Origin: a bacterium Ga0077546
GTDB lineage: Bacteria > Cyanobacteriota > Vampirovibrionia > Obscuribacterales > Obscuribacteraceae
NCBI GenBank assembly: GCA_001464165.1
Contig: LNEX01000473.1
Location: forward strand, 1-13,709
DNA: 13,709 nucleotides
Direction: 5' to 3'
Below are positions 5,720 through 13,135 of this stretch, one piece after another (position 1 is the first letter of the stretch; every line of letters starts with the position of its first letter). The position numbers and the translations under genes are program-made. The notes beneath the pieces are model-generated. The model had not been told where the DNA came from. It saw only the letters and a program-made list of their open reading frames with translations, and ran no database searches.

Positions 5720-7552
5720 CTATTTTGGATGTTGCTCAAAATACGGGTTTTTCAAAATCGGCAGCAAATCAGTTTGCTTCGATGGCTTCTGCAACTCTAC
5801 TTCTTTCACCAATATCGATGGTGTGACAATAGTGCAAGCAGAGCCACTAGATAGCGAGCCAAGAGCCCCTGCAGCAGCCGAGCTAGTGGCATAAGCTCTA
5901 GTATCGTCACCGGTGGCATCAATGTCACGCAAAACGCGCATGGTTAAGTTACCAAACTGACCGCCGCGAACCAATTCTTCACGACCATCGGCAACAGATA
6001 CACGCAATATCTCTACCGGGCCAGAGAGCTTTACCTCAGACGACTTGCCAAACATTCCAAGCATGCTCGATAAAAGTGACTGGGGAGAAAGTGCACCACT
6101 AATAGAGTTAGCTAAGCGCCGAATAATCAGAACTTCTTTCAAGCCCTCTTCTTTACCAAGCACAATTAAACGCTCTTTCAATTGCGCTGGAGTCAATTTC
6201 ACATCAGACTTTATATACAGGTTCTGCGCAGCACCACTGCCAGCATTGCTATGGCCATTGCTATGCTTTACAGTCTTTGACGGCACGCGACTCATGGCGA
6301 AAACTTTCAGTATGCCCTTCTCTACTAGAGTAATTCGCTCGGCTTTGACGCCATCATCATCAACAAGATAGCTAGTAAGAATATTGGTCTTACCAAATTT
6401 CTTAGTCAACGGGTCGTCCACTACAGTAATAAAAGCAGGCAATACGCGAGTGCCGATTTTCTCAGCGAATGGATTAGCGCTCGCCCCTTCCATAGCACCA
6501 AATTTGCTAAGCGGTGGAGCTTTGTAGCCTAGATGAGGCTGCAAAATATCAGCAAAGAACGATGAAGCGGCTTCACCTTCAAACAAGATCGGGCCATGAT
6601 ACTCTTCAATTTCAGGTGCCACAATCAGCTTAGTCACTCGCTCTGCCAGCTTATTTACCTGCAGTTCTAGCTCGGCAGCTGAAGGCAGCCCTTCGCTGTT
6701 TAAGACACTGATAGACTGAGAGTCAGCAACCACAGAGCCATCGGCACTTTGGCCACTGGCGGCTATAACTAAACGACATTCAGTGTGAGGCAGGCGGTGG
6801 TAGAAGCCCTCACTATTTACAAACCAGCGGGTAACAGCATCTTCGTCTAGTTTGACAAATGATTTTTGCACTTGTGGATATTTACGAAATATCGAAGACA
6901 AATGAGCAACAAGATCGCTTACCTTTTTGTCGTCAGGGGCGAGCCGACAGGTATCACCAACAATTACTACAGGCTCTTCTTTAGACATTGATTCTGGCAA
7001 GTCTTTGACATTGTTCTCTACTAAGTATGCTTTCTTAGCAGCCAGATCTTCAATTGCCTTTTTGTAGGCTTCATCGGTCTTGAGCCAAGCCTCGTGACGA
7101 ATGGCATCGTAGTCATCATCACAAGTAACGGAGCTACCGCTGGGCAGCTTGCCAAATAGAGCTGATAGGGCACCACCAGAGCCCATTCCTGAGCTATCGA
7201 GAGCATAATCACCTTCACGCATCACTACCGCTAAACTGCGAGTCCGTGAGCGATAGTTAGAACTGAGGGCACCAAAAGAAGCCGCAACATGATGCGTATC
7301 AAACTGATCGAGGCAATAAGAACCGAAATAAGGGCCTCTATATTGGTCAAGACGAAGCCGACTAATACTGCGTTTCATTTCGTCTTTCAACGCCCGACTA
7401 ACCATATCACCATCATCGTTGTCTGCACCATTGGCACTCAGTGGGGCGATTGCAAAAGTTGAAAGACTTAAAGTGACAGCCAGCAATAGAGACTTAACTT
7501 GTAGAGAAAGCTTAGGTTGTTCGGAGAATTTGATTTGCATCTTGAATTTCAT
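5720..7552 (-). CDS. Exported TldD/PmbA-family protein lacking the zinc motif (TldE-like)
   Basis: This 610-residue protein starts with a Sec-type signal: basic stretch to Lys20, hydrophobic core 21-37, likely cut after 'PLSA' or 'NGA'. The rest follows the TldD/PmbA fold: an N-terminal domain with 'YFGSYCLDQFD' and 'RSRTRSLAV', and a C-terminal domain with 'GPILFEGEAASSFF', 'PAFITVVDDP', 'EKGILKVFAMSR' and a final 'TPSILVKEVELQ'. Where its neighbour has HEIFGH this protein has ADILQP (334-339), so none of the three HExxxH residues remains, and the C-terminal zinc Cys is not at the matching place. In cytoplasmic TldD/TldE (PmbA), TldE likewise lacks the active site and pairs with TldD; the same division of labour is inferred here, in the envelope. 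The ATG overlaps the partner's stop by one base (TAATG), with GGAGGAGG 7 bases upstream, so equal, coupled synthesis is likely. It is longer than cytoplasmic members (about 450-480 residues). Confidence 0.85.
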   Translation of the reverse strand: MKFKMQIKFSEQPKLSLQVKSLLLAVTLSLSTFAIAPLSANGADNDDGDMVSRALKDEMKRSISRLRLDQYRGPYFGSYCLDQFDTHHVAASFGALSSNYRSRTRSLAVVMREGDYALDSSGMGSGGALSALFGKLPSGSSVTCDDDYDAIRHEAWLKTDEAYKKAIEDLAAKKAYLVENNVKDLPESMSKEEPVVIVGDTCRLAPDDKKVSDLVAHLSSIFRKYPQVQKSFVKLDEDAVTRWFVNSEGFYHRLPHTECRLVIAASGQSADGSVVADSQSISVLNSEGLPSAAELELQVNKLAERVTKLIVAPEIEEYHGPILFEGEAASSFFADILQPHLGYKAPPLSKFGAMEGASANPFAEKIGTRVLPAFITVVDDPLTKKFGKTNILTSYLVDDDGVKAERITLVEKGILKVFAMSRVPSKTVKHSNGHSNAGSGAAQNLYIKSDVKLTPAQLKERLIVLGKEEGLKEVLIIRRLANSISGALSPQSLLSSMLGMFGKSSEVKLSGPVEILRVSVADGREELVRGGQFGNLTMRVLRDIDATGDDTRAYATSSAAAGALGSLSSGSACTIVTPSILVKEVELQKPSKQTDLLPILKNPYFEQHPK

Positions 7553-9468
7553 TACTTTGCCTCCTCCTTATCAAAGAGTGGGGCTGGTAAAAGCGGCGGC
7601 TTCTCTTGCGCTTTTGACTGCAACTCAACTTCTATATTGCTAACCAACAAACTGGGGGAGGTGGCGGATACAGGCACCCAACCTGATTCAGCACCACAGG
7701 TACCATTAAAAGTATCATCATCATCGCCAGCGCAAACAATGCGATCTAATGAAGAAAGTGGCGTGCCAACCAGGTCTACACCTCGCAAAAGCTCATCAGG
7801 ACGGCCATCTGTAAATACCTTCCAGACTCTAAGTGGAAGCAACTTAAATGACTGCGGCATAAATGTTTGGGTCATGGTGAAGCCACCAGCAATCTCATCA
7901 AATAGCAAGCCGTAAGGCTTTCCTTGCTTCTTCGCTTCAGCCACAAGCATCTGCCTTAACTCAGTCATGGGTACACGCTTAGAAGAGTCAACAATTAAGT
8001 TGCCTTGGCGCGCTACCACTGCGTGTCCCCGCGATGAGCGACCGTGTCCGTTTGAACGAGAAAAACCCTTGATTGGCGAACGAGCCATCAAAAAGTTTCT
8101 TAGTATGCCTTGGTCGACCAATACAACTTTTTCAGCAGGCACGCCTTCATCGTCATATTTGTAATATCCGTTCAACGGCTTAGAACCAAAGCGCTGCAAA
8201 GTTGGATCATCAATCACTGAAATAAATGGAGGCATAATCAGCTGACCAACTTTCTTGGTGAAAGTGCGCCCTTCTGATTCATCTTTTTGTCTATGGCCTT
8301 CAATTCTGTGACCAAAAATTTCATGGAAGAATACACCGGCTGCCTTGGCTCGCAGAATTGCTGGCCCCGCATATGGTTCAGCCCGTTGAGCAGCTTTTAA
8401 GTTAGTCAAATCTTCAGCCAGCTTGCGCACCATTTTCTCTAAAGCAGCATCATCTGGAATTTCATCAGGGGAGCTAGCCTCTACTCCATCGAACAGCCAT
8501 ATTTTCATACCATCGCTGGCGGTGGCAGTTACAGTCGATGCGATTCTATACTGAATACGCTCATCGACGATATTGGTACCTTCGCTGTTAACCAAATAGT
8601 GTTTGGTTTTAGAAGCAGAAAAAGAAACATTTGAGTCTTGCACAGCCGGATAGAGTTTATAGAGCGCCGACAGGCGACGTACGCGCTCTTCCCAGGCGCT
8701 TCTATCAGGAGAAAAGGCAGTAGATGGCAAAGTTTCAGAATGCGATTTTTCTAGCGAAAAGTCGTCAGAAGTATCGTCTTCTTCAACTTTAACACCCTTG
8801 TTTGTTACCACTTTGCGATACTTCTTCTGGGCTTTCTTAAAAGCAGCGTCAGTACGTTGCCACAGGGCTGTGCGAATCGCCGCCTGGTCATCACCAAGGG
8901 GAAAGGCCGGGCCTCCACTAGCGCCCAAATCTAAAGAGTCAAGATTGAAATCGCTTTCTCTTAGCTTGTGACTGCTATCAACTTTTGGACTACCGACGCG
9001 CAGGTCAATGTCGAGACTGCGTGAACGATCGTTGTTTTCCTGCGAATACAGAGCGCCGTAGTCAGCCTGCACATTTAGTGATTCTACGTCATAGAGCGAG
9101 TAAGAGAGAAAGTAAAGAGGTGCCTCTCCAGCATTTTTCAGATTAGTAAATGATCGATCAAGCTCGACGCGCATGGCTGTAAGCAGCGGGCTTTGAGCCA
9201 ATTTACTGTGTGACTTATCGTGATTGCCAGAATGAGTACCCGAGTGAACGCCTGCTGAGGCATGCTTCATCTCCACTTTTGACTGTGCCACGGACGGCAA
9301 CACCGTGGCATCTGATAAGGAGAAACAGAGAGAAAGGGAGAGGCCGAGTAAACAAGTTGGATGTGGTAGATAAAGGAAATTATTCCTCAGAAATCTATTT
9401 TGGAAAGACAAAGGAGAACACTCGCTAGTAAGTAGAAAAATTATCAAGCCTCCCCCCTTGGATTGCAA
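7552..9468 (-). CDS. Exported TldD-type metallopeptidase with intact HExxxH
   Basis: TldD/PmbA-family zinc metallopeptidase. In the 638-residue reading from TTG 9468, HEIFGH gives His382, Glu383 and His387 in the conserved setting 'GVFFHEIFGHRIEGH'. Cys591 in 'TCGAESG', shortly before 'SPSLLVSNIEVELQ', matches the Cys zinc ligand of TldD. 'PPFISVIDDP', 'DQGILRNFLMARS' and 'SNGHGRSSRGH' are further family landmarks. Known TldD/TldE complexes degrade unfolded or leader peptides in the cytoplasm; this one carries a hydrophobic leader and is probably periplasmic. The start is uncertain because no ATG precedes the domain. TTG 9468 and TTG 9447 give an awkward long leader, while TTG 9411 gives a normal signal peptide (basic residues, hydrophobic core, cut near 'PSVA'). 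A low-complexity His/Ser segment (about 68-90) follows. Relative to cytoplasmic TldD there is an extra Lys/Asp-rich stretch (about 190-255), also present in the partner. First gene of a two-gene operon. Confidence 0.87.
   Translation of the reverse strand: MQSKGGGLIIFLLTSECSPLSFQNRFLRNNFLYLPHPTCLLGLSLSLCFSLSDATVLPSVAQSKVEMKHASAGVHSGTHSGNHDKSHSKLAQSPLLTAMRVELDRSFTNLKNAGEAPLYFLSYSLYDVESLNVQADYGALYSQENNDRSRSLDIDLRVGSPKVDSSHKLRESDFNLDSLDLGASGGPAFPLGDDQAAIRTALWQRTDAAFKKAQKKYRKVVTNKGVKVEEDDTSDDFSLEKSHSETLPSTAFSPDRSAWEERVRRLSALYKLYPAVQDSNVSFSASKTKHYLVNSEGTNIVDERIQYRIASTVTATASDGMKIWLFDGVEASSPDEIPDDAALEKMVRKLAEDLTNLKAAQRAEPYAGPAILRAKAAGVFFHEIFGHRIEGHRQKDESEGRTFTKKVGQLIMPPFISVIDDPTLQRFGSKPLNGYYKYDDEGVPAEKVVLVDQGILRNFLMARSPIKGFSRSNGHGRSSRGHAVVARQGNLIVDSSKRVPMTELRQMLVAEAKKQGKPYGLLFDEIAGGFTMTQTFMPQSFKLLPLRVWKVFTDGRPDELLRGVDLVGTPLSSLDRIVCAGDDDDTFNGTCGAESGWVPVSATSPSLLVSNIEVELQSKAQEKPPLLPAPLFDKEEAK
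7560..7567 (-). promoter_or_regulatory. Strong Shine-Dalgarno inside the TldD-like gene end
   Basis: On the minus strand GGAGGAGG precedes the ATG of the TldE-like gene by 7 bases and lies within the last codons of the TldD-like gene, supporting translational coupling of the pair. Confidence 0.75.
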
Positions 9469-9494
9469 CTGCCACTAACTGACAAACCAAATGC

Positions 9495-9521
9495 TTGACA
9501 ACGCCCGTTTGCATGTATAAT
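9495..9521 (+). promoter_or_regulatory. Sigma-70-like promoter for the TPR/coiled-coil/methyltransferase operon
   Basis: Perfect consensus TTGACA (9495-9500) and TATAAT (9516-9521) are separated by 15 bases, slightly shorter than the usual 16-18. Transcription would begin near 9528, about 18 bases before the ATG at 9546. The alternative start TTG at 9495 would sit inside the -35 box, which argues against it. The site lies in the short gap between divergent genes, so it may also influence the TldD-like operon on the other strand. Confidence 0.65.
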
Positions 9522-9545
9522 AGGTCATCCCCATTAGTAGCTTCG

Positions 9546-10736
9546 ATGAAGATTTACAGACATCTTTGCTCAGTTCTAGCAACCGTAACAACGCTGACAA
9601 CCCTCAGTGGCACGGCGGTCTGGGCTGAAACTACAGCAATGGTTTCTCTGCCAAACAGTTCTTCTGGAACAGTTTCTGCTTCAACCAGCGGCGACAAACT
9701 AAGTAAACTTGAAGAACACTACTTTGGTCATAGTTTTGCTACAGAGAAAGATGAGAAAAGGCTCCGGCGCCTTGAGCTTTTGGTTTTTGGCCAATCTAGC
9801 GAGTCAAAAGATAGCAGCAGCCGTGTCTCCAACATTGAACAGATTGTAGCTGAACTAGCGCAGAAGAAGGTAGACGACCAAGCCAAAGCTCTCGCGGCAG
9901 AAAAAGCCGCAATCAATGCAGCCAAGTCTGCCAAAGCCGAAAAGCCTGTCAAACTTACATTTAACCAAGCCTATGCTCTAGCCGCCCAAGAACTCAAACA
10001 AAAACGCTATCACGCTGCCGCTGACGCCTATCTAAGAGTTATTAGCATAAATCCTCGCTATTCACCAGCCTATGCCTATCTTGGCGATATTTTAGTCAAG
10101 TTAAAAGACTACGAAGGGGCCAAAGAAGCCTACAGAGCTGGGTTTGAGGTAGATCCCTTCGGTCAATATGGCCGTTACGGCAAAGCTAAGCTTATGGGCT
10201 TGGCCAAACGCGATGCTTACATGCGCACGCAGCCCCAAGATTCTCAGTTAGTTGTCGAGCGAACGCTCAAGCTCATCAACCGACAATCCAACGATCTGAG
10301 CAGTATCCATGCCGCAGAAGGGCAGCGCTGGTCGCGCTGGCGCACCGACTTAGCCAACATTCAATTGCGTCGCATCGCCCAAGACACCCATGCTAGCGTC
10401 AGTCTATTGGGCAGACGTGGTTACCAGGGCTATGATGACCGCGAGCAATCAAATCTAGCCAACATACGAAACAACTATTTGCGCAACGATGCCGCCGTTC
10501 AAGCCACGAAAATTCGAGCTGAGGCAGCTCGCAAAGCTGCATTTGTCGCCCAGAGTGCCGCCGATCTTAAATCACAGATGATGCAGCCAGTCAGACCAGG
10601 TAATGCCAAATTGCGCGCGCTTGGTACAAACCTCTATGTACGCTATTATGGCAACGATACTCCGAGCTGGAACGACAGCCCCGTGGCTGATGACGCTCCA
10701 GTTGAGTTAGCCGCCAAAGCGCATAAACTCCGCTAG
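9546..10736 (+). CDS. Secreted TPR-repeat protein with YFG/VFG motif
   Basis: From ATG 9546 this is 396 residues. A clear signal peptide ends 'TAVWA' with cleavage after residue 27. Residues about 52-83 hold a two-part motif: 'KLEEHYFGHSF', then 'RLRRLELLVFGQ', read as LE..YFG..F..E...RL.RLE..VFG. An Ala/Lys-rich helix (about 105-133) leads into at least two TPRs (about 137-205), including 'RYHAAADAYLRVISINPRY' and 'DYEGAKEAYRAGFEVDPF'. The remaining 190 residues are helical and Arg/Ala/Gln-rich without a recognised domain. TPRs mediate protein contacts, so an envelope scaffold is a reasonable inference; there is no catalytic signature. The start was chosen because upstream in-frame codons fall in the promoter and because it gives a proper signal peptide. 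The Shine-Dalgarno is weak. It is the first gene of a three-gene set with gaps of 16 and 0 bases. Confidence 0.82.
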   Translation: MKIYRHLCSVLATVTTLTTLSGTAVWAETTAMVSLPNSSSGTVSASTSGDKLSKLEEHYFGHSFATEKDEKRLRRLELLVFGQSSESKDSSSRVSNIEQIVAELAQKKVDDQAKALAAEKAAINAAKSAKAEKPVKLTFNQAYALAAQELKQKRYHAAADAYLRVISINPRYSPAYAYLGDILVKLKDYEGAKEAYRAGFEVDPFGQYGRYGKAKLMGLAKRDAYMRTQPQDSQLVVERTLKLINRQSNDLSSIHAAEGQRWSRWRTDLANIQLRRIAQDTHASVSLLGRRGYQGYDDREQSNLANIRNNYLRNDAAVQATKIRAEAARKAAFVAQSAADLKSQMMQPVRPGNAKLRALGTNLYVRYYGNDTPSWNDSPVADDAPVELAAKAHKLR

Positions 10737-10752
10737 CATCCAGGGAAATAAG

Positions 10753-11598
10753 ATGGAAAGCACATCAATCAGAGTCAGTCGAGTGGCCCTTGCTGCTCTA
10801 ATTTTCTCGTCTTTGGCCCTAGGCTCACCTTTGGCCTTAGGCTTAATACTAGCCCCTGAAGCAACTGCTAGCCCGAGCAAACCCAAAACTATTGCCAATG
10901 AACTATGCACCCAGCCAGGAAGAGTAGAGTCAGCCCGCGAGCTAATCGCCGAGGGCAAAGACTTTCGACTGAATGCCTCACAATCAACCGTCAATATGCG
11001 TGATGCTATTCGCAACGCCCGAGGCCTCACCGGCGGTGCTAATAAGTTGACAAAAATGTCGGCCGCCCATGCCGATCAATACAAAAGCGATCTCAATGCT
11101 TTTAGAGAGCATGTCAACCTTTACAAGGCGCACCTAGATCAAGTCGAACGCGATATTGGCCACTGCAAAGAAACCGAAAGACTCTACAAAGAGCACGCAA
11201 AGAAATACACTATGCACGTCGATCAGTATCATTTGCCACCAATTCCGCCACCACATCTTTGCCCTGGTATGATGATCTCTGAAGCAGAAAATGCCAAACT
11301 TTCACACCAGATGCAAGCTGACCAAGAAAGACTGGCACGGGCAGAGCTAGATTTATCAAATGCTGAAGGCCGACTAGCCAACGCTAAGCGTGAGAACGCC
11401 AATGCCGATGGAGAACTTCTGAAGCGCAGCAAAGTTGTAGAAGCTGAGCGAAACTTAGCTGCCGAATTTGAGTCACTAAAAACCGAATTGTCTCTCCTGA
11501 ACACACAACACAAGGCTCTCTTTGCTGGCGGCAAGCTAGCTAACCCAAGTCTTGGAGTTTCGAAAGTATCTGGCACTGTCAAAGGAAAAGCCAAATAA
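10753..11598 (+). CDS. Secreted His/Tyr-rich coiled-coil protein, function unknown
   Basis: I do not recognise this 281-residue protein. It has a signal peptide with a long hydrophobic stretch (about 11-34), probably cut after 'PEATA' (residue 39). Residues about 55-158 and 175-255 are predicted long helices with coiled-coil character, separated by a Pro-rich break at 161-172 ('LPPIPPPHLCPG'). The first helix carries repeated His and Tyr spacings such as HADQY, FREH, LYKAH, LYKEH and MHVDQYH, and there are Cys at 52, 138 and 170. The second helix is Glu/Ala/Arg/Asn-rich and ends in a basic Gly/Lys tail. The ATG has AGGGA 6 bases upstream and follows the TPR gene by 16 bases, so it shares that operon. 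An envelope structural or adaptor role is possible; metal or haem binding by the His-rich helix is conjecture. Confidence 0.75.
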   Translation: MESTSIRVSRVALAALIFSSLALGSPLALGLILAPEATASPSKPKTIANELCTQPGRVESARELIAEGKDFRLNASQSTVNMRDAIRNARGLTGGANKLTKMSAAHADQYKSDLNAFREHVNLYKAHLDQVERDIGHCKETERLYKEHAKKYTMHVDQYHLPPIPPPHLCPGMMISEAENAKLSHQMQADQERLARAELDLSNAEGRLANAKRENANADGELLKRSKVVEAERNLAAEFESLKTELSLLNTQHKALFAGGKLANPSLGVSKVSGTVKGKAK

Positions 11599-12303
11599 AT
11601 GCTTGAAGAACTGCAACATCCATACTGGGATATTTATTCCAAACTGGTTGACCTGCGCTCAGCCAACTCAAAAGAGTCAGCCAAACAAATAGTAGAACTG
11701 GCAAATCTAGCTGATTTAGATCAGATCAAAAAAGCATCAATCAAAATGCATTCGCTTCTACCGTTTTACAATGCCAAGGCTATCGAAGAAATCTTCTTCG
11801 AGTCTTTAAGAGAACGGTACTCGTATTCGGTACTCTCAAAGCAAATTCTCGATCTGATAGCGGCCCACGGCCCCTTAGTAGAACTAGGCGCTGGCAATGG
11901 TTACAACGCCTGGCTCTTACAACAAATGGGAGTTGAAACAATTGCTCTTGATGCCTTTCCTGTAGAAGAGGGAAAAAATTGGTTCTTCAGTACCAGCATT
12001 GTTGGCCTACCAACAACCAATGGCAAGAGCTGGACACGCATTGAAAAAGGCGACAGTAGCTCTGTCGTAAACTATCCTGACTACACCTTACTAATGTGCT
12101 GGCCTCCACAAAACACAATGGCTTTCAAGGCACTGAGTGAATACAAAGGCCAAAAAATTATTGTTATTGGCGAAAAGACTTGCTGTGCTAGCAAAGCCTT
12201 TTACAAGAAAATTGCCAAAGAATGGAAGCTCTTGCACACTGGGCTGACAGGTAGTTGGGACGCCAACCACAAAGAGTATCTAGAGATATATTCACGCAAC
12301 TAA
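11599..12303 (+). CDS. Putative SAM-dependent methyltransferase-like protein
   Basis: This 234-residue protein has no signal peptide. The centre resembles a class I methyltransferase: motif I 'VELGAGNGY' at 94-102 (Glu-Leu-Gly-x-Gly-x-Gly, binds S-adenosylmethionine), then 'VETIALDAF' with Asp118 where the ribose-binding acid should be. 'LLMCWPP' at 164-170 falls at the motif IV position at the end of strand 4, where N6-adenine and related enzymes have (D/N)PP(Y/W). Later 'KIIVIGEK' is a plausible strand 5. The first 75 residues are helical and unfamiliar. The substrate cannot be told. Its ATG follows the coiled-coil gene's stop with no gap, so translation is probably coupled; a possible AAGGA is 12 bases upstream. 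It is the only cytoplasmic member of this operon, an odd partner for two secreted proteins. Confidence 0.72.
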   Translation: MLEELQHPYWDIYSKLVDLRSANSKESAKQIVELANLADLDQIKKASIKMHSLLPFYNAKAIEEIFFESLRERYSYSVLSKQILDLIAAHGPLVELGAGNGYNAWLLQQMGVETIALDAFPVEEGKNWFFSTSIVGLPTTNGKSWTRIEKGDSSSVVNYPDYTLLMCWPPQNTMAFKALSEYKGQKIIVIGEKTCCASKAFYKKIAKEWKLLHTGLTGSWDANHKEYLEIYSRN

Positions 12304-12427
12304 AGCAAGCACCTCATTTTCCGGCTTACCGCAAACGCAGGCGTACTTTAACCGATTGCAGGGCAGCTAAAAACAGGCAATTCTAAATACCAGCTTAATT
12401 CCCACGACGTTGTCAAGAGGGGAAAGA

Positions 12428-12433
12428 TATAAT
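12428..12433 (+). promoter_or_regulatory. Possible -10 box of the membrane-protein gene
   Basis: A TATAAT lies 26 bases before the ATG at 12460. The only -35-like hexamer, TTGTCA at 12410-12415, is just 12 bases away, too close for normal sigma-70 use, so this is a tentative -10 element only. Confidence 0.35.
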
Positions 12434-12459
12434 CGTTGCGTTAGTACACGGAGCGGGTT

Positions 12460-13110
12460 ATGTCACAACTTTACCTAACTATCCTGTTTATTATCGTCGG
12501 GGGAATCGGTGCCATCATTGGCGACAGATTAGCGCGAGGAAGATATCGCCAATACTTTTGTTTAGGCACTTTGCTTACTAGCGGTGCCCTACTTTTTGGC
12601 CTCCTTGCGATATGTTGCAAGTGGCCAGACAGCTGCCTTGTGCTTGCCTTAGTTGTTATCTTCTTTGGTTTGATTTTGACGATTGGTAATGATGTCTGCG
12701 ATCAACTCACTGGCAAGATGCCAAAAGCTGGTGACTGGTGGCTACTAGACGAAGACAATGACATTGTCCATAACTCTCTTGGCCTTGTGGCTATTCTCTT
12801 TATTGCTGGACTAGTAGTTGTGCATGGAGTGCTACACAGCAATCACGATCTGCTCAAAGCTGTCTCAGGCTTTCGCGGCGACGTCAGACATATCTACTTT
12901 GGTGAAAACTTGCCTCTAGAAGACAGCACCAGACAAGCCGATACTGTCGCAAATGCTAAGCCTGTAATTGCATCGGCGAAAAAATCCACCAAACTAACTG
13001 CAGCGCAGCCCAAGTCAAAGGCGGGCTCTAAGCAAATTCATAACGACAAAGCTAGCTTCAAACACAACCACAAACCTTCGCATATACTCCGCGTGGCTGA
13101 TAGCGTTTGA
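12460..13110 (+). CDS. Four-helix membrane protein with basic cytoplasmic-type tail
   Basis: I do not recognise a family for this 216-residue protein. Hydrophobic segments at about 4-22, 33-52, 57-76 and 106-124 predict four membrane helices. The short loop between helices 1 and 2 is Arg-rich (RLARGRYR), so by the positive-inside rule the first loop is cytoplasmic. The loop of about 30 residues between helices 3 and 4 ('NDVCDQLTGKMPKAGDWWL' then an acidic stretch) would then be cytoplasmic as well. The tail from about 125 is polar and turns strongly Lys/His-rich and low-complexity after 165. GGAG sits 6 bases before the ATG, which supports the start. It is preceded by a 156-base gap with a possible -10 box and is convergent with the next gene, 25 bases from it. 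No catalytic motif is visible. Confidence 0.75.
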   Translation: MSQLYLTILFIIVGGIGAIIGDRLARGRYRQYFCLGTLLTSGALLFGLLAICCKWPDSCLVLALVVIFFGLILTIGNDVCDQLTGKMPKAGDWWLLDEDNDIVHNSLGLVAILFIAGLVVVHGVLHSNHDLLKAVSGFRGDVRHIYFGENLPLEDSTRQADTVANAKPVIASAKKSTKLTAAQPKSKAGSKQIHNDKASFKHNHKPSHILRVADSV

Positions 13111-13135
13111 CCCAGAAGAGGAAATAGAGCGAAAG

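Noticed and set aside
9414..9420. Lipobox near the start of the TldD-like protein (Cys residues in the leader)
   Set aside because: None of the leader cysteines is preceded by a convincing L-(A/S)-(G/A) pattern; a Sec signal with later cleavage fits better.
12410..12433. TTGTCA/TATAAT as a full promoter for the membrane-protein gene
   Set aside because: The spacer is 12 bases, outside the working range; only the -10 was kept, at low confidence.
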